From the NCBI RefSeq assembly GCF_020026895.1, contig NZ_JAINZW010000002.1:372001-436000 (forward strand): DNA of 64,000 nt. Direction: 5' to 3'. This document shows, one piece after another, positions 1 through 11,580 of the stretch. The translations under genes were made by a program, and so were the position numbers. The stretch comes from Novilysobacter selenitireducens (lineage in GTDB: Bacteria > Pseudomonadota > Gammaproteobacteria > Xanthomonadales > Xanthomonadaceae). Numbering within the stretch: the first letter of the stretch is position 1; every line of letters starts with the position of its first letter. Below the pieces are notes generated by a model. The model was not told the DNA's origin. It was given only the letters and a program-made list of their open reading frames with translations, and ran no database searches.

Positions 1-928
1 CCAGCTGCCCGTTGGCACCGTCAAATCCACCGCGGTAAGCCATGTCGATAGCCGGGAAGGTGCCCAGCAGCAGGCGACCCACCGCATTGGCCCAGAACCA
101 GGAACTGTCGAGGTTGAACAGTTCCATCAGGTCGAACCAGCTGACGAAGATGCCGGCGAACAGCGGGACCATGATTGCCCAGAGGAAGGGCTTGCTACGG
201 GCCCAGGCCGAGCAGAGCAGCAGCCAGCCGATGGTGGGCAGGGCCCACAGGGCGTACACCGGGATCCAGGCGATGTGGCCACCGATCAGCGTCAGCGGGT
301 TGGCCGGGCCCCAGAGCAGCTCCACGGGGTTGCCGCCATGCATCAGGACCACCGTGCTGATCATCAGCATGAACACGAACATGGTCAGGATCGACGCGCC
401 GATGGCGATGATCGGGGCCACCAGGGCCGCACTGGCCACCTTCGAGAGGACCGTCTGAGTGTCGGAGATCGGCAGGGACTTCCAGAACAGCACGCTGCGG
501 TCCTTGCGCTCGTCGTACAGCGCGCCCAGGCAGTAGAAGAAAACCACGAAGCCCAGCACGATGAAGGGCCACGAAGAGCTCAGCAGCAGCGTCAGGTCCA
601 GGCCCTGCGCCATCTCGGCCATGTCCTCGGCGCTCATGCGGCTGGTCAGCTGGCCGATGTCGAGGCCGTTGACCTGCACGCCGTCGATTTCCATGTCGCC
701 GTCGGCAATGGCACGGCGGGCCGCGATCAGGCCGACCACGATCGCCATGAGCGTCAGCAGCAGCGAGATGCCGCCGGCGACCAGCGGTGCCCAGAGGAAG
801 CCGCCCTTGTGCTCCCAGAACTCGCGCTTGAGCAGCAGCTTGAACGTATGGGTGGGATGCGGGGCGTGGGCCACCGCGCGCGGCGCGGTCGGGCTGCCAC
901 CGTCGATACGGGTGTCGAGGGCGTTCAT
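1..928 (-). CDS. ABC-2 type transporter permease, cut by the window start
   Basis: Membrane half of an ABC transporter; no stop is reached before base 1, so the C-terminus lies outside the window. Reading down from the ATG at 928 the protein is basic at first, then has a hydrophobic stretch at about residues 36-60, a soluble loop, and at least four more membrane segments, the usual ABC-2 layout. The start overlaps the stop of the upstream ATPase gene by four bases (ATGA), so the two are translationally coupled. The substrate cannot be told from sequence. Operon partners are an ATPase, a YtrA-like repressor and a small exported protein, as in antibiotic- or envelope-stress-type Ytr operons (family knowledge; function inferred). 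Confidence 0.85.
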   Translation of the reverse strand, partial: MNALDTRIDGGSPTAPRAVAHAPHPTHTFKLLLKREFWEHKGGFLWAPLVAGGISLLLTLMAIVVGLIAARRAIADGDMEIDGVQVNGLDIGQLTSRMSAEDMAEMAQGLDLTLLLSSSWPFIVLGFVVFFYCLGALYDERKDRSVLFWKSLPISDTQTVLSKVASAALVAPIIAIGASILTMFVFMLMISTVVLMHGGNPVELLWGPANPLTLIGGHIAWIPVYALWALPTIGWLLLCSAWARSKPFLWAIMVPLFAGIFVSWFDLMELFNLDSSWFWANAVGRLLLGTFPAIDMAYRGGFDGANGQL

Positions 929-1818
929 GCGTAGGTCCCCTTCATGGTGGCGACGAACAGGTCGGCCAGCCCGGGCGTGCGGATCTCGCCCAGCGTGGCC
1001 AGTTGGGAGGCGGGCACGCCGTCGAACAGCATCACCGTCTTGCCGAAGGGCAGGGCGCGCTCGTCCAGCGGCTTGAGTGCGCGCGCGGCGTTGAGGTGGT
1101 CGGCGTTGACCAGCACTTCGGTAAAGCGCTCGCCAAGCGTGTCCATCTCGGTGTCGAGCACGATCTTGCCGTCCTGGATGAACATCACGTCGGTGAGGAT
1201 GTGTTCGATCTCCTCGACCTGGTGGGTGGTGACCAGGATGGTCTTCTGCTCGTCGAAGTAGTCCTCCAGCAGGCGCTGGTAGAACTGCTTGCGGTACAGG
1301 ATGTCCAGGCCGAGCGTGGGCTCGTCGAGCACCAGCAGGCGGGCGTCGATCGCCATTACCAGCGCCAGGTGCAGTTGCACGATCATGCCCTTGGACATTT
1401 CACGCACCCGCATGCCGGGCTTGAGCTGGGTGCCGGCGAGGAAGCGCTCGCAGCGGGCACGGTCGAAGCGCGGGTGTACGCCGGCGACGAACTCGATCGC
1501 CTCGCGGACCTTCATCCAGCGCGGCAACACGGCCACGTCGGCGATGAAGCAGACGTCGCGCATCAATTCGTCGCGCTCGGTGCGCGGGTCGCGGCCCAGC
1601 ACGCTGAGCTCGCCGTCGAAGGGGATCAGCCCGAGGATGGCCTTGAGCGCGGTGGTCTTGCCGGCGCCGTTGGGGCCGATCAGGCCGACGATGCGGCCGG
1701 CGGGGATCTCGAATGCGGTGTCGGCCAGCGCCAGCTTGTTCTTGTACTGCTTGCGAAGGCGGCGGGCGCTGACGACCGGTGCCGTGGTCGTGGCGGCGGT
1801 GTCGAGTACGGCGTTCAT
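925..1818 (-). CDS. ABC transporter ATP-binding protein
   Basis: ATPase subunit that powers the downstream permease. The 297-residue product has Walker A GPNGAGKTT at about residue 45 and Walker B LLVLDEPTLGLD near residue 155. The signature motif reads EMSKGMIVQ instead of LSGGQ, a degenerate form common in YtrB-like ABC-2 ATPases. An in-frame start 29 codons upstream exists, but its extra residues are Gly/Pro/His-rich and overlap the regulator gene. The ATG at 1818 overlaps the regulator stop by four bases and is preferred. It acts at the inner face of the cytoplasmic membrane. Confidence 0.92.
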   Translation of the reverse strand: MNAVLDTAATTTAPVVSARRLRKQYKNKLALADTAFEIPAGRIVGLIGPNGAGKTTALKAILGLIPFDGELSVLGRDPRTERDELMRDVCFIADVAVLPRWMKVREAIEFVAGVHPRFDRARCERFLAGTQLKPGMRVREMSKGMIVQLHLALVMAIDARLLVLDEPTLGLDILYRKQFYQRLLEDYFDEQKTILVTTHQVEEIEHILTDVMFIQDGKIVLDTEMDTLGERFTEVLVNADHLNAARALKPLDERALPFGKTVMLFDGVPASQLATLGEIRTPGLADLFVATMKGTYA

Positions 1819-2189
1819 CGTGCACCTCCCGTGGCCGGGGCGGCCTTCATCAGCTCGTCCATGTCCAACCCCAGGCGGAGGATGCGCTCCAGTACCAGCG
1901 GCCACTCCTCGGTGAGGAAGCGCTCGCGCTCGTTCACCAGCAGCTTCCTTGCGGCTTCTTCGGTCACGTACATGCCCAGTCCCCTACGTTTTTCGACAAG
2001 GGCCTCGTCCGCCAACTCCTGGTAGGCGCGCGAGACGGTGATGGGATTCAGCTGGTACTCGGCGGCCACCTGCCGGACAGAGGGCAGGGCGTCGCCGGGC
2101 TTGAGTACGCCGTCGAGCATCATCGCGACGACGCGCTCCTTGAGCTGGCGGTAGATGGGAGCGCCGTCGCTCCACTGGATGGCGGTCAT
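1815..2189 (-). CDS. GntR-family (YtrA subfamily) transcriptional regulator
   Basis: Short GntR regulator of 124 residues. The N-terminal winged helix contains the family stretch PIYRQLKERVVAMM, then PGDALPSVRQVAAEY, then NPITVSRAYQELADEALV. The C-terminal part is only about 45 residues and helical, which is the YtrA pattern; it has no large ligand domain. A TTG two codons upstream could also start translation, but the ATG at 2189 has a GGGG stretch at Shine-Dalgarno distance. It lies two bases after the small exported protein and overlaps the ATPase, so it probably represses its own operon through the dyad at 2582-2605 (inferred). Confidence 0.9.
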   Translation of the reverse strand: MTAIQWSDGAPIYRQLKERVVAMMLDGVLKPGDALPSVRQVAAEYQLNPITVSRAYQELADEALVEKRRGLGMYVTEEAARKLLVNERERFLTEEWPLVLERILRLGLDMDELMKAAPATGGAR

Positions 2190-2191
2190 GG

Positions 2192-2554
2192 TCAACCCCG
2201 CGGTGCAAAAGAGAAGAAGGGCATGGCCAGCGCCTGGCGGCGGGCCGGTGTGCGCGAGGACGTGGCACGCGGGCCACGTTCGGCGGGGGTATCGACGTCC
2301 CTGTCCAGTGAAGCGGGATCCAGCGCAGCGGCCAGCGCCGTGGCGGTGGCCAGTTCGGTGAGCGCCGCAGGGCCTGCGAGCGTGTTCAGCTCGCCGGCGT
2401 CTGCCAGCACGGAATTCAACGGGGTGGCGCCATACGTGCTGTCATGCGGGCTGCCCACCATCGGCAGCGCCTGGCTGGACGCCACCAGGCCAAGGACCAG
2501 CAATGCACCGCTGGTCATCAGGGCCGAGATCGTGTTCTGGAGCTTGCGGTTCAT
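2192..2554 (-). CDS. small exported or membrane-anchored protein, first gene of the ABC operon
   Basis: No family was recognised. The 120-residue product starts MNRKLQNTISALMTSG and has one hydrophobic segment at about residues 11-30, either a signal peptide or an anchor. An Ala/Leu/Thr-rich region and a Pro/Arg-rich tail follow. The chosen ATG has AGGACGG a few bases upstream; longer in-frame starts would run into the operator. As first gene after the palindromic operator and two bases from the regulator, it may be an accessory or sensing part of the transporter, but nothing in the sequence proves that. Confidence 0.65.
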   Translation of the reverse strand: MNRKLQNTISALMTSGALLVLGLVASSQALPMVGSPHDSTYGATPLNSVLADAGELNTLAGPAALTELATATALAAALDPASLDRDVDTPAERGPRATSSRTPARRQALAMPFFSFAPRG

Positions 2555-2581
2555 GGGGTCCGTCCTGCTCGTTGGTAGACC

Positions 2582-2605
2582 GGTGTTGTAGGCAACTATA
2601 ACACC
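2582..2605. promoter_or_regulatory. YtrA-type operator GGTG-N16-CACC
   Basis: A 24-base dyad: arms GGTGTT and AACACC with an inner TAG/CTA pair, and one mismatched pair. It fits the spacing GGTG-N16-CACC, which I recall as the operator pattern of Xanthomonas YtrA regulators. It sits 28 bases upstream of the first start codon of the operon that encodes a YtrA-like regulator, so autoregulation is likely. Confidence 0.75.
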
Positions 2606-2691
2606 AGTTTCCCCCATGTCAACCGGTCGGGGGAACCCCGACACCCCAACTGAAGTCATACTTGCCCGCCCACCCCCCCTGGAAGCCGCCA

Positions 2692-3306
2692 ATGAGCCCG
2701 ATCCATAAAGCCCACCCGGCTTCTTCGTCCCGCCCGGCGGGTGCTTGGCGGTGCCGGCTGGCCGGGCTCGGTGCGCTGCTACTGGTGTCTGCCGCCGCCT
2801 TCGCCGCGCAGGGCCTGCTGTCGGGCCACTCCTTCCGCCCCCTGGCCGGGAAAACCCCGGTGAACCTGCAGGCCGAGTACGGCGGTGATGTCGTGCTGGT
2901 GGTCAATACGGCGAGCAAGTGCGGCTTCACCCCGCAGTTCGAGGGTCTGGAAGCGCTGCATGCCACTTACAAGGACCGGGGTTTTGCGGTTCTGGGCTTC
3001 CCGTCCGGCGACTTCAAGGAGCAGGAATTCGACGACGAAGACGAGATCCGCGAGTTCTGCACGCTGACCTATGGCGTGAAGTTCCCGATGTTCGAGAAGT
3101 CGCACGTTGTCGGCCCCGACGCGTCAGGCCTCTACAAGGGTTTGGCCGCTGCGGCGGGCGAGGCGCCCAAATGGAATTTCCACAAATACCTGGTCGGCCG
3201 CGACGGCCGGCTGGTGGCCAGCTATGGCAGCAAGACCGTGCCGGACGACAAGCAACTGGTGGCGGCGATCGAGCGCGCCCTGGCGGCACCGCGCCCGGCG
3301 CGCTGA
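2692..3306 (+). CDS. glutathione peroxidase-like thiol peroxidase with N-terminal signal or anchor
   Basis: Reduces peroxides with an active-site cysteine. In this 204-residue protein the peroxidatic Cys is in NTASKCGFTPQFEGLEAL (about residue 82) and the conserved Trp-Asn pair is in KWNFHKYLVGRDG. The usual FPCNQFGGQEP motif is altered to FPSGDFKEQEF, so the second Cys and the classical Asn-Gln are changed. Unlike the cytosolic enzymes it has about 40 N-terminal residues with a hydrophobic core (LAGLGALLLVSAAAF), suggesting export or membrane anchoring. The start at 2692 is used because the ten codons before it are not typical coding sequence. Confidence 0.88.
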   Translation: MSPIHKAHPASSSRPAGAWRCRLAGLGALLLVSAAAFAAQGLLSGHSFRPLAGKTPVNLQAEYGGDVVLVVNTASKCGFTPQFEGLEALHATYKDRGFAVLGFPSGDFKEQEFDDEDEIREFCTLTYGVKFPMFEKSHVVGPDASGLYKGLAAAAGEAPKWNFHKYLVGRDGRLVASYGSKTVPDDKQLVAAIERALAAPRPAR

Positions 3307-3446
3307 ACACGACTCAAGGGCGGAGGCCGGGGTTTGCCCGGCGGCGCCATGGCCGCGACAATGCGCGGCTTGCCGGGCGGTCAGGACCCGGCCCCGGACT
3401 ACCGGCGCCGCGATGCGACGCCCACCACCAATAGGAGCAGGACCGG

Positions 3447-4382
3447 ATGAAGGCTTTCGTACGCGGCGCGGCCGTGATGTTGACCACTGCCGTGGCGCTG
3501 CTGGGCGCCGCCGCCATTGCCCAGGAGAAAACCGCTTTGACCACCGACCGCGAGAAGGCCAGCTACATGGTGGGCTACGACGTGGGCCGCTCGATCGGTC
3601 CGGCCGGTCCGGACCTCGACGTGGACGCATTTGGTCGCGCGCTCGACCAGGCATTCAAAGGCGGAGAGCCGCTGCTGTCGGAAGCCGAGGCCCAGGCGAC
3701 GTCACAGGCCCTGATGCAGCGGGTCGAGTCGCGCGCCGGCCGCCTTCCGGCCGATGCCAAGGTGCCGAACATCGACACCGCCCACGTCGGCTACCTGATC
3801 GGCGGCAACGTCGGTCGTTCACTCGCACCGATCAAGGACGAGCTGGACATGCCCGTCGTGCTTCAGGCCGTGCGTACGGTGCTGGGCGAAGGCGAACTGC
3901 TGATGGACGAGGCCGAGCTCAACGCGGTGCGCCAGTCGTTCTCCACCCGCCTGCAGGCGGGCATGGCGCAGAAGGCGCAGGCCACCGCCGAAACCAACCG
4001 TGCAGAGGGCGAGGCGTTCCTGGCCAAGAACAAGCAGGTCAAGGGCGTGTTCACCACGGGCTCGGGCCTGCAGTACATGGTGCTGCGCCAGGGTTCGGGC
4101 GCCATGCCGCGCCCGACCGACCGGGTCCGCGTGCATTACCACGGCACGTTGCTGGACGGCACGGTGTTCGACAGTTCCTACGACCGTGGCGAACCCACCG
4201 AATTCGGCCTCAACCAGGTCATCCCGGGCTGGACCGAAGGTGTCGGCCTGATGCCCGTGGGCGCTAAGTACCGGTTCTGGATCCCGGGCGACCTGGCCTA
4301 TGGCCCGCGCGGCACGCCGGGTGGTCCGATCGGCCCCAATGCGACCCTCGTGTTCGACGTTGAGCTGCAGGCAATCCTCTGA
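3447..4382 (+). CDS. periplasmic FKBP-type peptidyl-prolyl isomerase with duplicated N-domain
   Basis: Cis-trans prolyl isomerase and folding helper of the Mip/FkpA type, 311 residues. A signal peptide (residues 1-25, ending AAAIAQ) is followed by two tandem helical FKBP_N-like repeats: about 33-90 with ASYMVGYDVGRSIG, and about 110-165 with VGYLIGGNVGRSLA. The FKBP fold occupies about 195-311, with the conserved HYHGTLLDGTVFDSSYDRGEP, VIPGWTEG and NATLVFDVEL. Standard FkpA/Mip proteins have one dimerising N-domain, so the duplication is unusual. The next gene is a one-repeat lipoprotein paralogue in the same direction. Confidence 0.93.
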   Translation: MKAFVRGAAVMLTTAVALLGAAAIAQEKTALTTDREKASYMVGYDVGRSIGPAGPDLDVDAFGRALDQAFKGGEPLLSEAEAQATSQALMQRVESRAGRLPADAKVPNIDTAHVGYLIGGNVGRSLAPIKDELDMPVVLQAVRTVLGEGELLMDEAELNAVRQSFSTRLQAGMAQKAQATAETNRAEGEAFLAKNKQVKGVFTTGSGLQYMVLRQGSGAMPRPTDRVRVHYHGTLLDGTVFDSSYDRGEPTEFGLNQVIPGWTEGVGLMPVGAKYRFWIPGDLAYGPRGTPGGPIGPNATLVFDVELQAIL

Positions 4383-4400
4383 TCGCATGAGTTGAACGCG

Positions 4401-4428
4401 CCGCCGGTTGTGCCGGCGGTCAGCTTTT
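4401..4428 (+). terminator. probable intrinsic terminator after the first FKBP gene
   Basis: A GC-rich hairpin, CCGCCGG with loop TTGTG and CCGGCGG, is followed after four bases by a short T-run. It lies 18 bases past the stop codon. The T-run is short, so termination may be partial. Confidence 0.5.
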
Positions 4429-4540
4429 CCGTGCCACCGTCCGGGGCCGCCGTCGGCGACCGACCGGCGAACACGCCTTCTGCTGGACGCCTCCTGGCCA
4501 GGTCCGGCCTGACGTCCCTACCTGATCCGGAGTCCCCCGC

Positions 4541-5326
4541 ATGTCCCGATTCGTCCGTTCCACTGCCACCGCCCTGGTCCTGGGCTCGCTGACCCTGCTG
4601 GCCGCGGGCTGCAAGCCCGAAGGCGAGACCGCCAGCACTGCCGAAGCCGCGAAGACGGGTGAAGAAGCCGATGCCGCGGAAGGCTCGGCGCTCGAAATTG
4701 CCGGGCTCGAGGGCGAGAAGGCGCAGGTCAGCTACATGATCGGCATGGAGATGGCGAAGTCGCTGGAGCCGGTGAAGGACGAGGTCGACCTCGACACGCT
4801 GACCAAGGCGATGAAGACGGTGATTGCCGGCGAGAAGCCGCTGCTGACCGAGGAGCAGGCGAAGCAGGTCGGCGAAACCTTCGGCCAGAAGATGCAGGCC
4901 AAGCAGATCGCCGACATGATGGCCAAGGCCAAGAAGAACGCCGAAGCCGGCGCCGCGTTCCTGGCCGAAAACGCCAAGAAGGCGGGCGTCGAAACCACCG
5001 AGTCGGGCCTGCAATACAAGGTCGTGACCGCCGGTGACGGTCCGCGGCCGTCTGCCGAGGACACGGTAAAGGTCCACTACAAGGGCACGCTGCTGGACGG
5101 CACATCGTTCGATGACTCCTACGAGCGTGGCGAGCCGGTCACGTTCCCGCTGTCGCAGGTGGTTCCGGGCTGGCAGGAGGGCATCGCGCTGATGCCGGTC
5201 GGCAGCAAGTACACCTTCTGGATCCCGTCCAAGCTGGGATACGGCGAGCGCGGCACCCCGGGCGGTCCGATCGGCCCCAACGCGACGCTGGTGTTCGAGG
5301 TCGAGTTGCTGGATATCGTCGAGTAA
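4541..5326 (+). CDS. FKBP-type peptidyl-prolyl isomerase, lipoprotein
   Basis: 261-residue paralogue of the preceding gene. The N-terminus ends in a lipobox LLAAGC, so the mature protein starts at Cys24 and should be a lipid-anchored periplasmic or outer-membrane protein. One FKBP_N domain spans about 60-120 (VSYMIGMEMAKSLEP), a charged helix about 120-150, and the FKBP catalytic domain about 150-261 (HYKGTLLDGTSFDDSYERGEP, VVPGWQEGIALMPVG). The ATG at 4541 gives the only complete lipoprotein signal. The two FKBP genes are probably a local duplication in which the upstream copy gained a second N-repeat. Confidence 0.94.
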   Translation: MSRFVRSTATALVLGSLTLLAAGCKPEGETASTAEAAKTGEEADAAEGSALEIAGLEGEKAQVSYMIGMEMAKSLEPVKDEVDLDTLTKAMKTVIAGEKPLLTEEQAKQVGETFGQKMQAKQIADMMAKAKKNAEAGAAFLAENAKKAGVETTESGLQYKVVTAGDGPRPSAEDTVKVHYKGTLLDGTSFDDSYERGEPVTFPLSQVVPGWQEGIALMPVGSKYTFWIPSKLGYGERGTPGGPIGPNATLVFEVELLDIVE

Positions 5327-5417
5327 GACGGAAACTGCGACGGCGACCAAGCGTTGATGGGCTGTTCGCGGAAGGTCTCCGCGGACGCCTTTGGATGTCA
5401 CAAGGAACACACTAAGG

Positions 5418-6764
5418 ATGCATGCCACGATTTTCGGTACGGGCTATGTCGGTCTGGTGACGGGCGTATGCCTGGCAGAGATCGGTCACGATGTCGTGTG
5501 CGTCGACATCGATGCGGGCAAGGTCGAGCGACTGCGCAAGGGTGAGATCCCGATTTTCGAGCCAGGCTTGGAAGAGCTTGCTGAGCGCAACATCGGCGCC
5601 GGCCGCATCAGCTTCACCACGGATGCCGCCGAGGGGATTGCTGCCAGCGACATCCTGTTCATCGCCGTCGGCACGCCGCCTGACGACGACGGGAGCGCCG
5701 ACCTCACGTACGTGCTTGAAGTGGCCCGCACCATCGGGCGACACATGGCGCGTCCGTCCATCGTCGTCAACAAATCGACCGTGCCTGTGGGCACGGCCGA
5801 CAAGGTGCGCAGTGCAATTGCTGAAGAACTGGCGGCACGCAGCGTGGACATGGCGTTCGACGTCGTGTCCAACCCGGAGTTCCTGAAGGAAGGCGATGCG
5901 GTCAACGACTGCATGCGACCGGATCGCATCGTGATCGGTGCGTCCGACGCGACGTCCGTCGAGCAACTGCGCCGGCTCTACGGTCCGTTCGTCCGCAACC
6001 ACGACCGCTTCGTCTGCATGGACGTGCGCTCGGCCGAGCTGACCAAGTACGCCGCCAACGCAATGCTTGCGACCAAGATCAGCTTCATGAATGAAATCGC
6101 CAGCGTCGCCGAACATGTTGGCGCCGATGTCGAGATGGTCCGCCTGGGTATCGGTTCGGACCCTCGCATCGGCTGGCACTTCATATACCCGGGTGCAGGC
6201 TACGGCGGCTCGTGCCTCCCCAAGGACGTGCAGGCGCTGGCGCGCATCGCGCAGGCGCACGGCGTCGAGCCGCAATTGCTGGATGCGGTCGAGTCGGTAA
6301 ACCATCGCCAGAAGGGCCACCTGTTCGACCTGATCCAGCGGCATTACGCGGGTGGCTCGCTCGCAGGCAAGACGTTCGCGGTGTGGGGCCTGGCGTTCAA
6401 GCCCAACACCGACGACATGCGCGAGGCCTCGAGTCGCAGGTTGATGGAGCAACTGTGGGACGCCGGCGCGACCGTCCGTGCGTTCGACCCCGAAGCGATG
6501 GACGAAACCCGGCGCATCTACGGAGACCGCGAGGGACTCGTGCTCTGCGATTCCGATTACGCGGCCGCCGAAGGCGCTGACGCGCTGGTGATCGTCACCG
6601 AATGGAAGCAGTTCCGCAGCGGGGACTTCAAGCGCCTCCAGCGCATGGTTAAGGACCGGGTGATCTTCGATGGCCGCAACCTGTATCCGCCGCAGCAGGT
6701 CGAGGGGGCGGGGCTGGCGTACTACGGCATCGGTCGCGGCCGCTCCGTATCCAGGGGCATGTGA
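5418..6764 (+). CDS. ugd: UDP-glucose 6-dehydrogenase
   Basis: Oxidises UDP-glucose to UDP-glucuronate with two NAD+, feeding envelope polysaccharide and lipid A sugar modification. The 448-residue protein has an N-terminal Rossmann motif [13 protein letters not shown], the sugar-binding stretch [17 protein letters not shown] with the catalytic Cys (about residue 262), and a C-terminal domain beginning [17 protein letters not shown]. Start at 5418 rather than nine codons earlier, because the Rossmann strand then begins at residue 3 as in the family. The UDP-glucuronate 4-epimerase-like gene at 39,072 could use its product. Confidence 0.96.
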   Translation: MHATIFGTGYVGLVTGVCLAEIGHDVVCVDIDAGKVERLRKGEIPIFEPGLEELAERNIGAGRISFTTDAAEGIAASDILFIAVGTPPDDDGSADLTYVLEVARTIGRHMARPSIVVNKSTVPVGTADKVRSAIAEELAARSVDMAFDVVSNPEFLKEGDAVNDCMRPDRIVIGASDATSVEQLRRLYGPFVRNHDRFVCMDVRSAELTKYAANAMLATKISFMNEIASVAEHVGADVEMVRLGIGSDPRIGWHFIYPGAGYGGSCLPKDVQALARIAQAHGVEPQLLDAVESVNHRQKGHLFDLIQRHYAGGSLAGKTFAVWGLAFKPNTDDMREASSRRLMEQLWDAGATVRAFDPEAMDETRRIYGDREGLVLCDSDYAAAEGADALVIVTEWKQFRSGDFKRLQRMVKDRVIFDGRNLYPPQQVEGAGLAYYGIGRGRSVSRGM

Positions 6765-7009
6765 TGGCGGGTGATCGCGACTACCAGACGCTCGAAGACC
6801 GCATGGCGGAACTGGAAACGCGCTTGGCGTTCCAGGAACACGAGATCACCACGCTGAGCGACGCGCTTGCCGCCGCCCGCGACGAGGAAGCCCGTAACGC
6901 ACTCCTGCTGCATCGTGCGCTGGAGGAACTCCGGCAGCTCCGCCTTGCGATGTCGTCCAATCCGCTGTCGGCCGACCCGTCCAGCGAACCGCCACCTCCG
7001 CACTACTGA
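6764..7009 (+). CDS. slyX: SlyX family protein
   Basis: Small coiled-coil protein of unknown biochemical role; 81 residues. Heptad pattern LEDRMAELETRLAFQEHEITTLSDAL is followed by a basic/Leu helix and a proline-rich tail ending PPPPHY, the hallmark of SlyX. The ATG at 6764 shares one base with the ugd stop codon (TGATG), so the two are probably co-transcribed and coupled. Confidence 0.9.
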   Translation: MAGDRDYQTLEDRMAELETRLAFQEHEITTLSDALAAARDEEARNALLLHRALEELRQLRLAMSSNPLSADPSSEPPPPHY

Positions 7010-7013
7010 GCCA

Positions 7014-7616
7014 ATGAGCGACACACTCCGCAACCAGTTGATGGGGCTTGGCTTCAAGCCCGCCGCCAAGCCCGAGCGCCCGGCCGATGCCGGCAAGCGT
7101 GGCGCGAAGTCGCGACGGGAGGGGCCACCGGCAGGCCGCAAGCCCCAGCAACGCAAGGGCGGCGGGAGCCAGTCCGGCCAGCGATCCCGCGAGGACATCG
7201 ACCTGGCGAAGGCCTATGCGATCCGTGCGCAAAAGGAAAAGGACGATCGCATCAAGGCCGAGCAGGCCAAGCAGGAGGCGGCGCGCCAGCGTCGCGAAGC
7301 CAAGGCGAAGGTCGAGGCGCTGGTCAAGGACAAGGCGCTCAATGTCGCGGAGGCCGACATTGCGCGGCATTTCCCGTATGGCGGCAAGATCAAGCGCGTG
7401 TACGTCACCGCGGAGCAGTTGAAGGCGGTCAATGCCGGTGCACTGGGTGTGCTGCAGCTCAACGGCCATTACAAGGTGGTGACCGCCGAGGTGCTGGCGC
7501 AGGCCGAGGCTATCTTCCCGGACTGCCTCGCGCTGAAGGTCGATCCCGACGCACCTGCCGGGGACGACCCCTACGCCGACCCGAAGTACCAGGTGCCCGA
7601 CGACCTCGTCTGGTGA
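7014..7616 (+). CDS. DUF2058 (YaiL-like) family protein
   Basis: 200-residue cytosolic protein starting MSDTLRNQLMGLGFKP. It has a Lys/Arg/Gly-rich disordered stretch at about 18-65, a charged helix rich in KAEQAKQEAARQRREAKAK, and a C-terminal globular part (ARHFPYGGKIKRVYVT, GHYKVVTAEVLAQAEAIFPD) typical of DUF2058. Function is not established; the family is often described as nucleoprotein or polysaccharide-synthesis related. It lies four bases after slyX in the same direction and is convergent with metH. Confidence 0.85.
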   Translation: MSDTLRNQLMGLGFKPAAKPERPADAGKRGAKSRREGPPAGRKPQQRKGGGSQSGQRSREDIDLAKAYAIRAQKEKDDRIKAEQAKQEAARQRREAKAKVEALVKDKALNVAEADIARHFPYGGKIKRVYVTAEQLKAVNAGALGVLQLNGHYKVVTAEVLAQAEAIFPDCLALKVDPDAPAGDDPYADPKYQVPDDLVW

Positions 7617-7698
7617 GCGCTCGCCGTAGCCGCGGCTCCAGCTGGGGTTCTAGCAGCGGCCCGGGGTCGCGCCTGGTCGGGCCCTGCGTGGGGGCGCG

Positions 7699-10385
<2,687 letters not shown>

Positions 10386-10389
<4 letters not shown>

Positions 10390-11459
10390 GCCGCGACCTC
10401 CATGTGCGGCAGGCCCCGCGGCGTCATGTCGCGCATCGCGTCGGCGATCGCGGCGATATGCGCAGGCGTCGTGCCACAGCAACCGCCCACGAGGTTGAGC
10501 AGGCCGGACTCGGCGAACTCCCGCAGCACGCCGGCCATGTCCTCGGGCGATTCGTCGTAACCGCCGAATGCATTGGGCAGGCCGGCATTGGGGTGCGCGC
10601 TGACATGGGTGTCGGCGATCTGCGCCAACACGTCGACGTGCTGGCGCAGGTCGCGCGCGCCCAGGGCGCAGTTCAACCCGATGGCCATGGGCGCGGCATG
10701 CCGCACCGAATACCAGAAGGCCTCGGCGGTCTGGCCCGACAGGGTCCGTCCCGAAGCGTCGGTGATCGTGCCCGACACCATCACCGGCAGGCGCGCCCCA
10801 TGCGCATCGAACGCTTCCTCGATGGCGAACAGCGCGGCCTTGGCGTTGAGGGTGTCGAAGACGGTCTCGACCATCAGGATGTCCGCGCCGCCGTCGATGA
10901 GGCCTTCGGTCGATTCGCGGTAGGCCTGGCACAATTCGTCGAAGCTGATCGCGCGGAAACCCGGGCGGTTCACGTCGGGGCTGAGCGAGGCGGTGCGGTT
11001 GGTGGGGCCGAGCACGCCGATGACGAAGCGTGGGCGCGACGGGTCACGCGCGGTGGCCTCGTCGCAGGCCTTTCGCGCCAGCCGCGCACCTGCGTCGTTG
11101 AGTTCACGTGTCAGGTGCTGCAACCCGTAGTCGGCCAGCGCAATGGACGTGGAGTTGAAGGTGTTGGTCTCGACCAGGTCGGCGCCGGCCGCGAGGTATT
11201 CGGCGTGGATCCCGGTGATGAGGTCGGGCCGGGTCAGGCTGAGCAGGTCGTTGTTGCCGCGCTGGTCATGGGCCGTGCGGCCGTCCGGGTGCTGGTTGTC
11301 GTAGCCGTCCGCGAACCGCGCGCCGCGGTAGTCGCGCTCCTCCAACCCATGCTGCTGGATCATCGTCCCCATCGCACCGTCGATCACCAGGATGCGCTCG
11401 GCCAGGGCTCGCTGGAGGGCGTCGGCTCGCTCGGGGCTGTACCAGGGGAGGGTGGTCAT
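10386..11459 (-). CDS. metH: methionine synthase, homocysteine S-methyltransferase module (split MetH, N-terminal part)
   Basis: Zinc-dependent homocysteine-activating module, 357 residues, equivalent to the first quarter of one-piece MetH. It has [11 protein letters not shown] at about residue 25, and the zinc ligands in [11 protein letters not shown] and [11 protein letters not shown], with the paired Cys about 30 residues from the end. It must work with the downstream product, to which it is joined by an ATGA overlap. The combined length (357 + 896) is close to that of E. coli MetH (1227). An ArsR-methyltransferase regulator gene lies upstream in the same direction. Confidence 0.95.
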
Positions 11460-11528
11460 CGCGTACGTATCCAGTGGTAATTCGGTCCCGAAAATGCAGT
11501 GGGGTGGGCTGCTTCCAGAACGGGTGGA

Positions 11529-11555
11529 CAGATCCCTCGCTGTGCTCGGGATGGC
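11529..11555. repeat. short dispersed repeat of the CATCCCGAGC-AGCGAGGGATC type
   Basis: In the 121-base gap between the regulator gene and metH. Read on the minus strand it is an imperfect palindrome, CATCCCGAGC...GAGGGATC. This resembles the short dispersed intergenic element common in Xanthomonadaceae. No other copy was found in this window, so the call rests on family familiarity. Confidence 0.4.
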
Positions 11556-11580
11556 ATGGAGGGTCCCGCCGGGCGGATCC

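Noticed and set aside
11460-11580. Possible SAM/SAH riboswitch upstream of metH
   Set aside because: The gap lacks the conserved SAH or SAM aptamer stretches and instead holds a dispersed repeat fragment.
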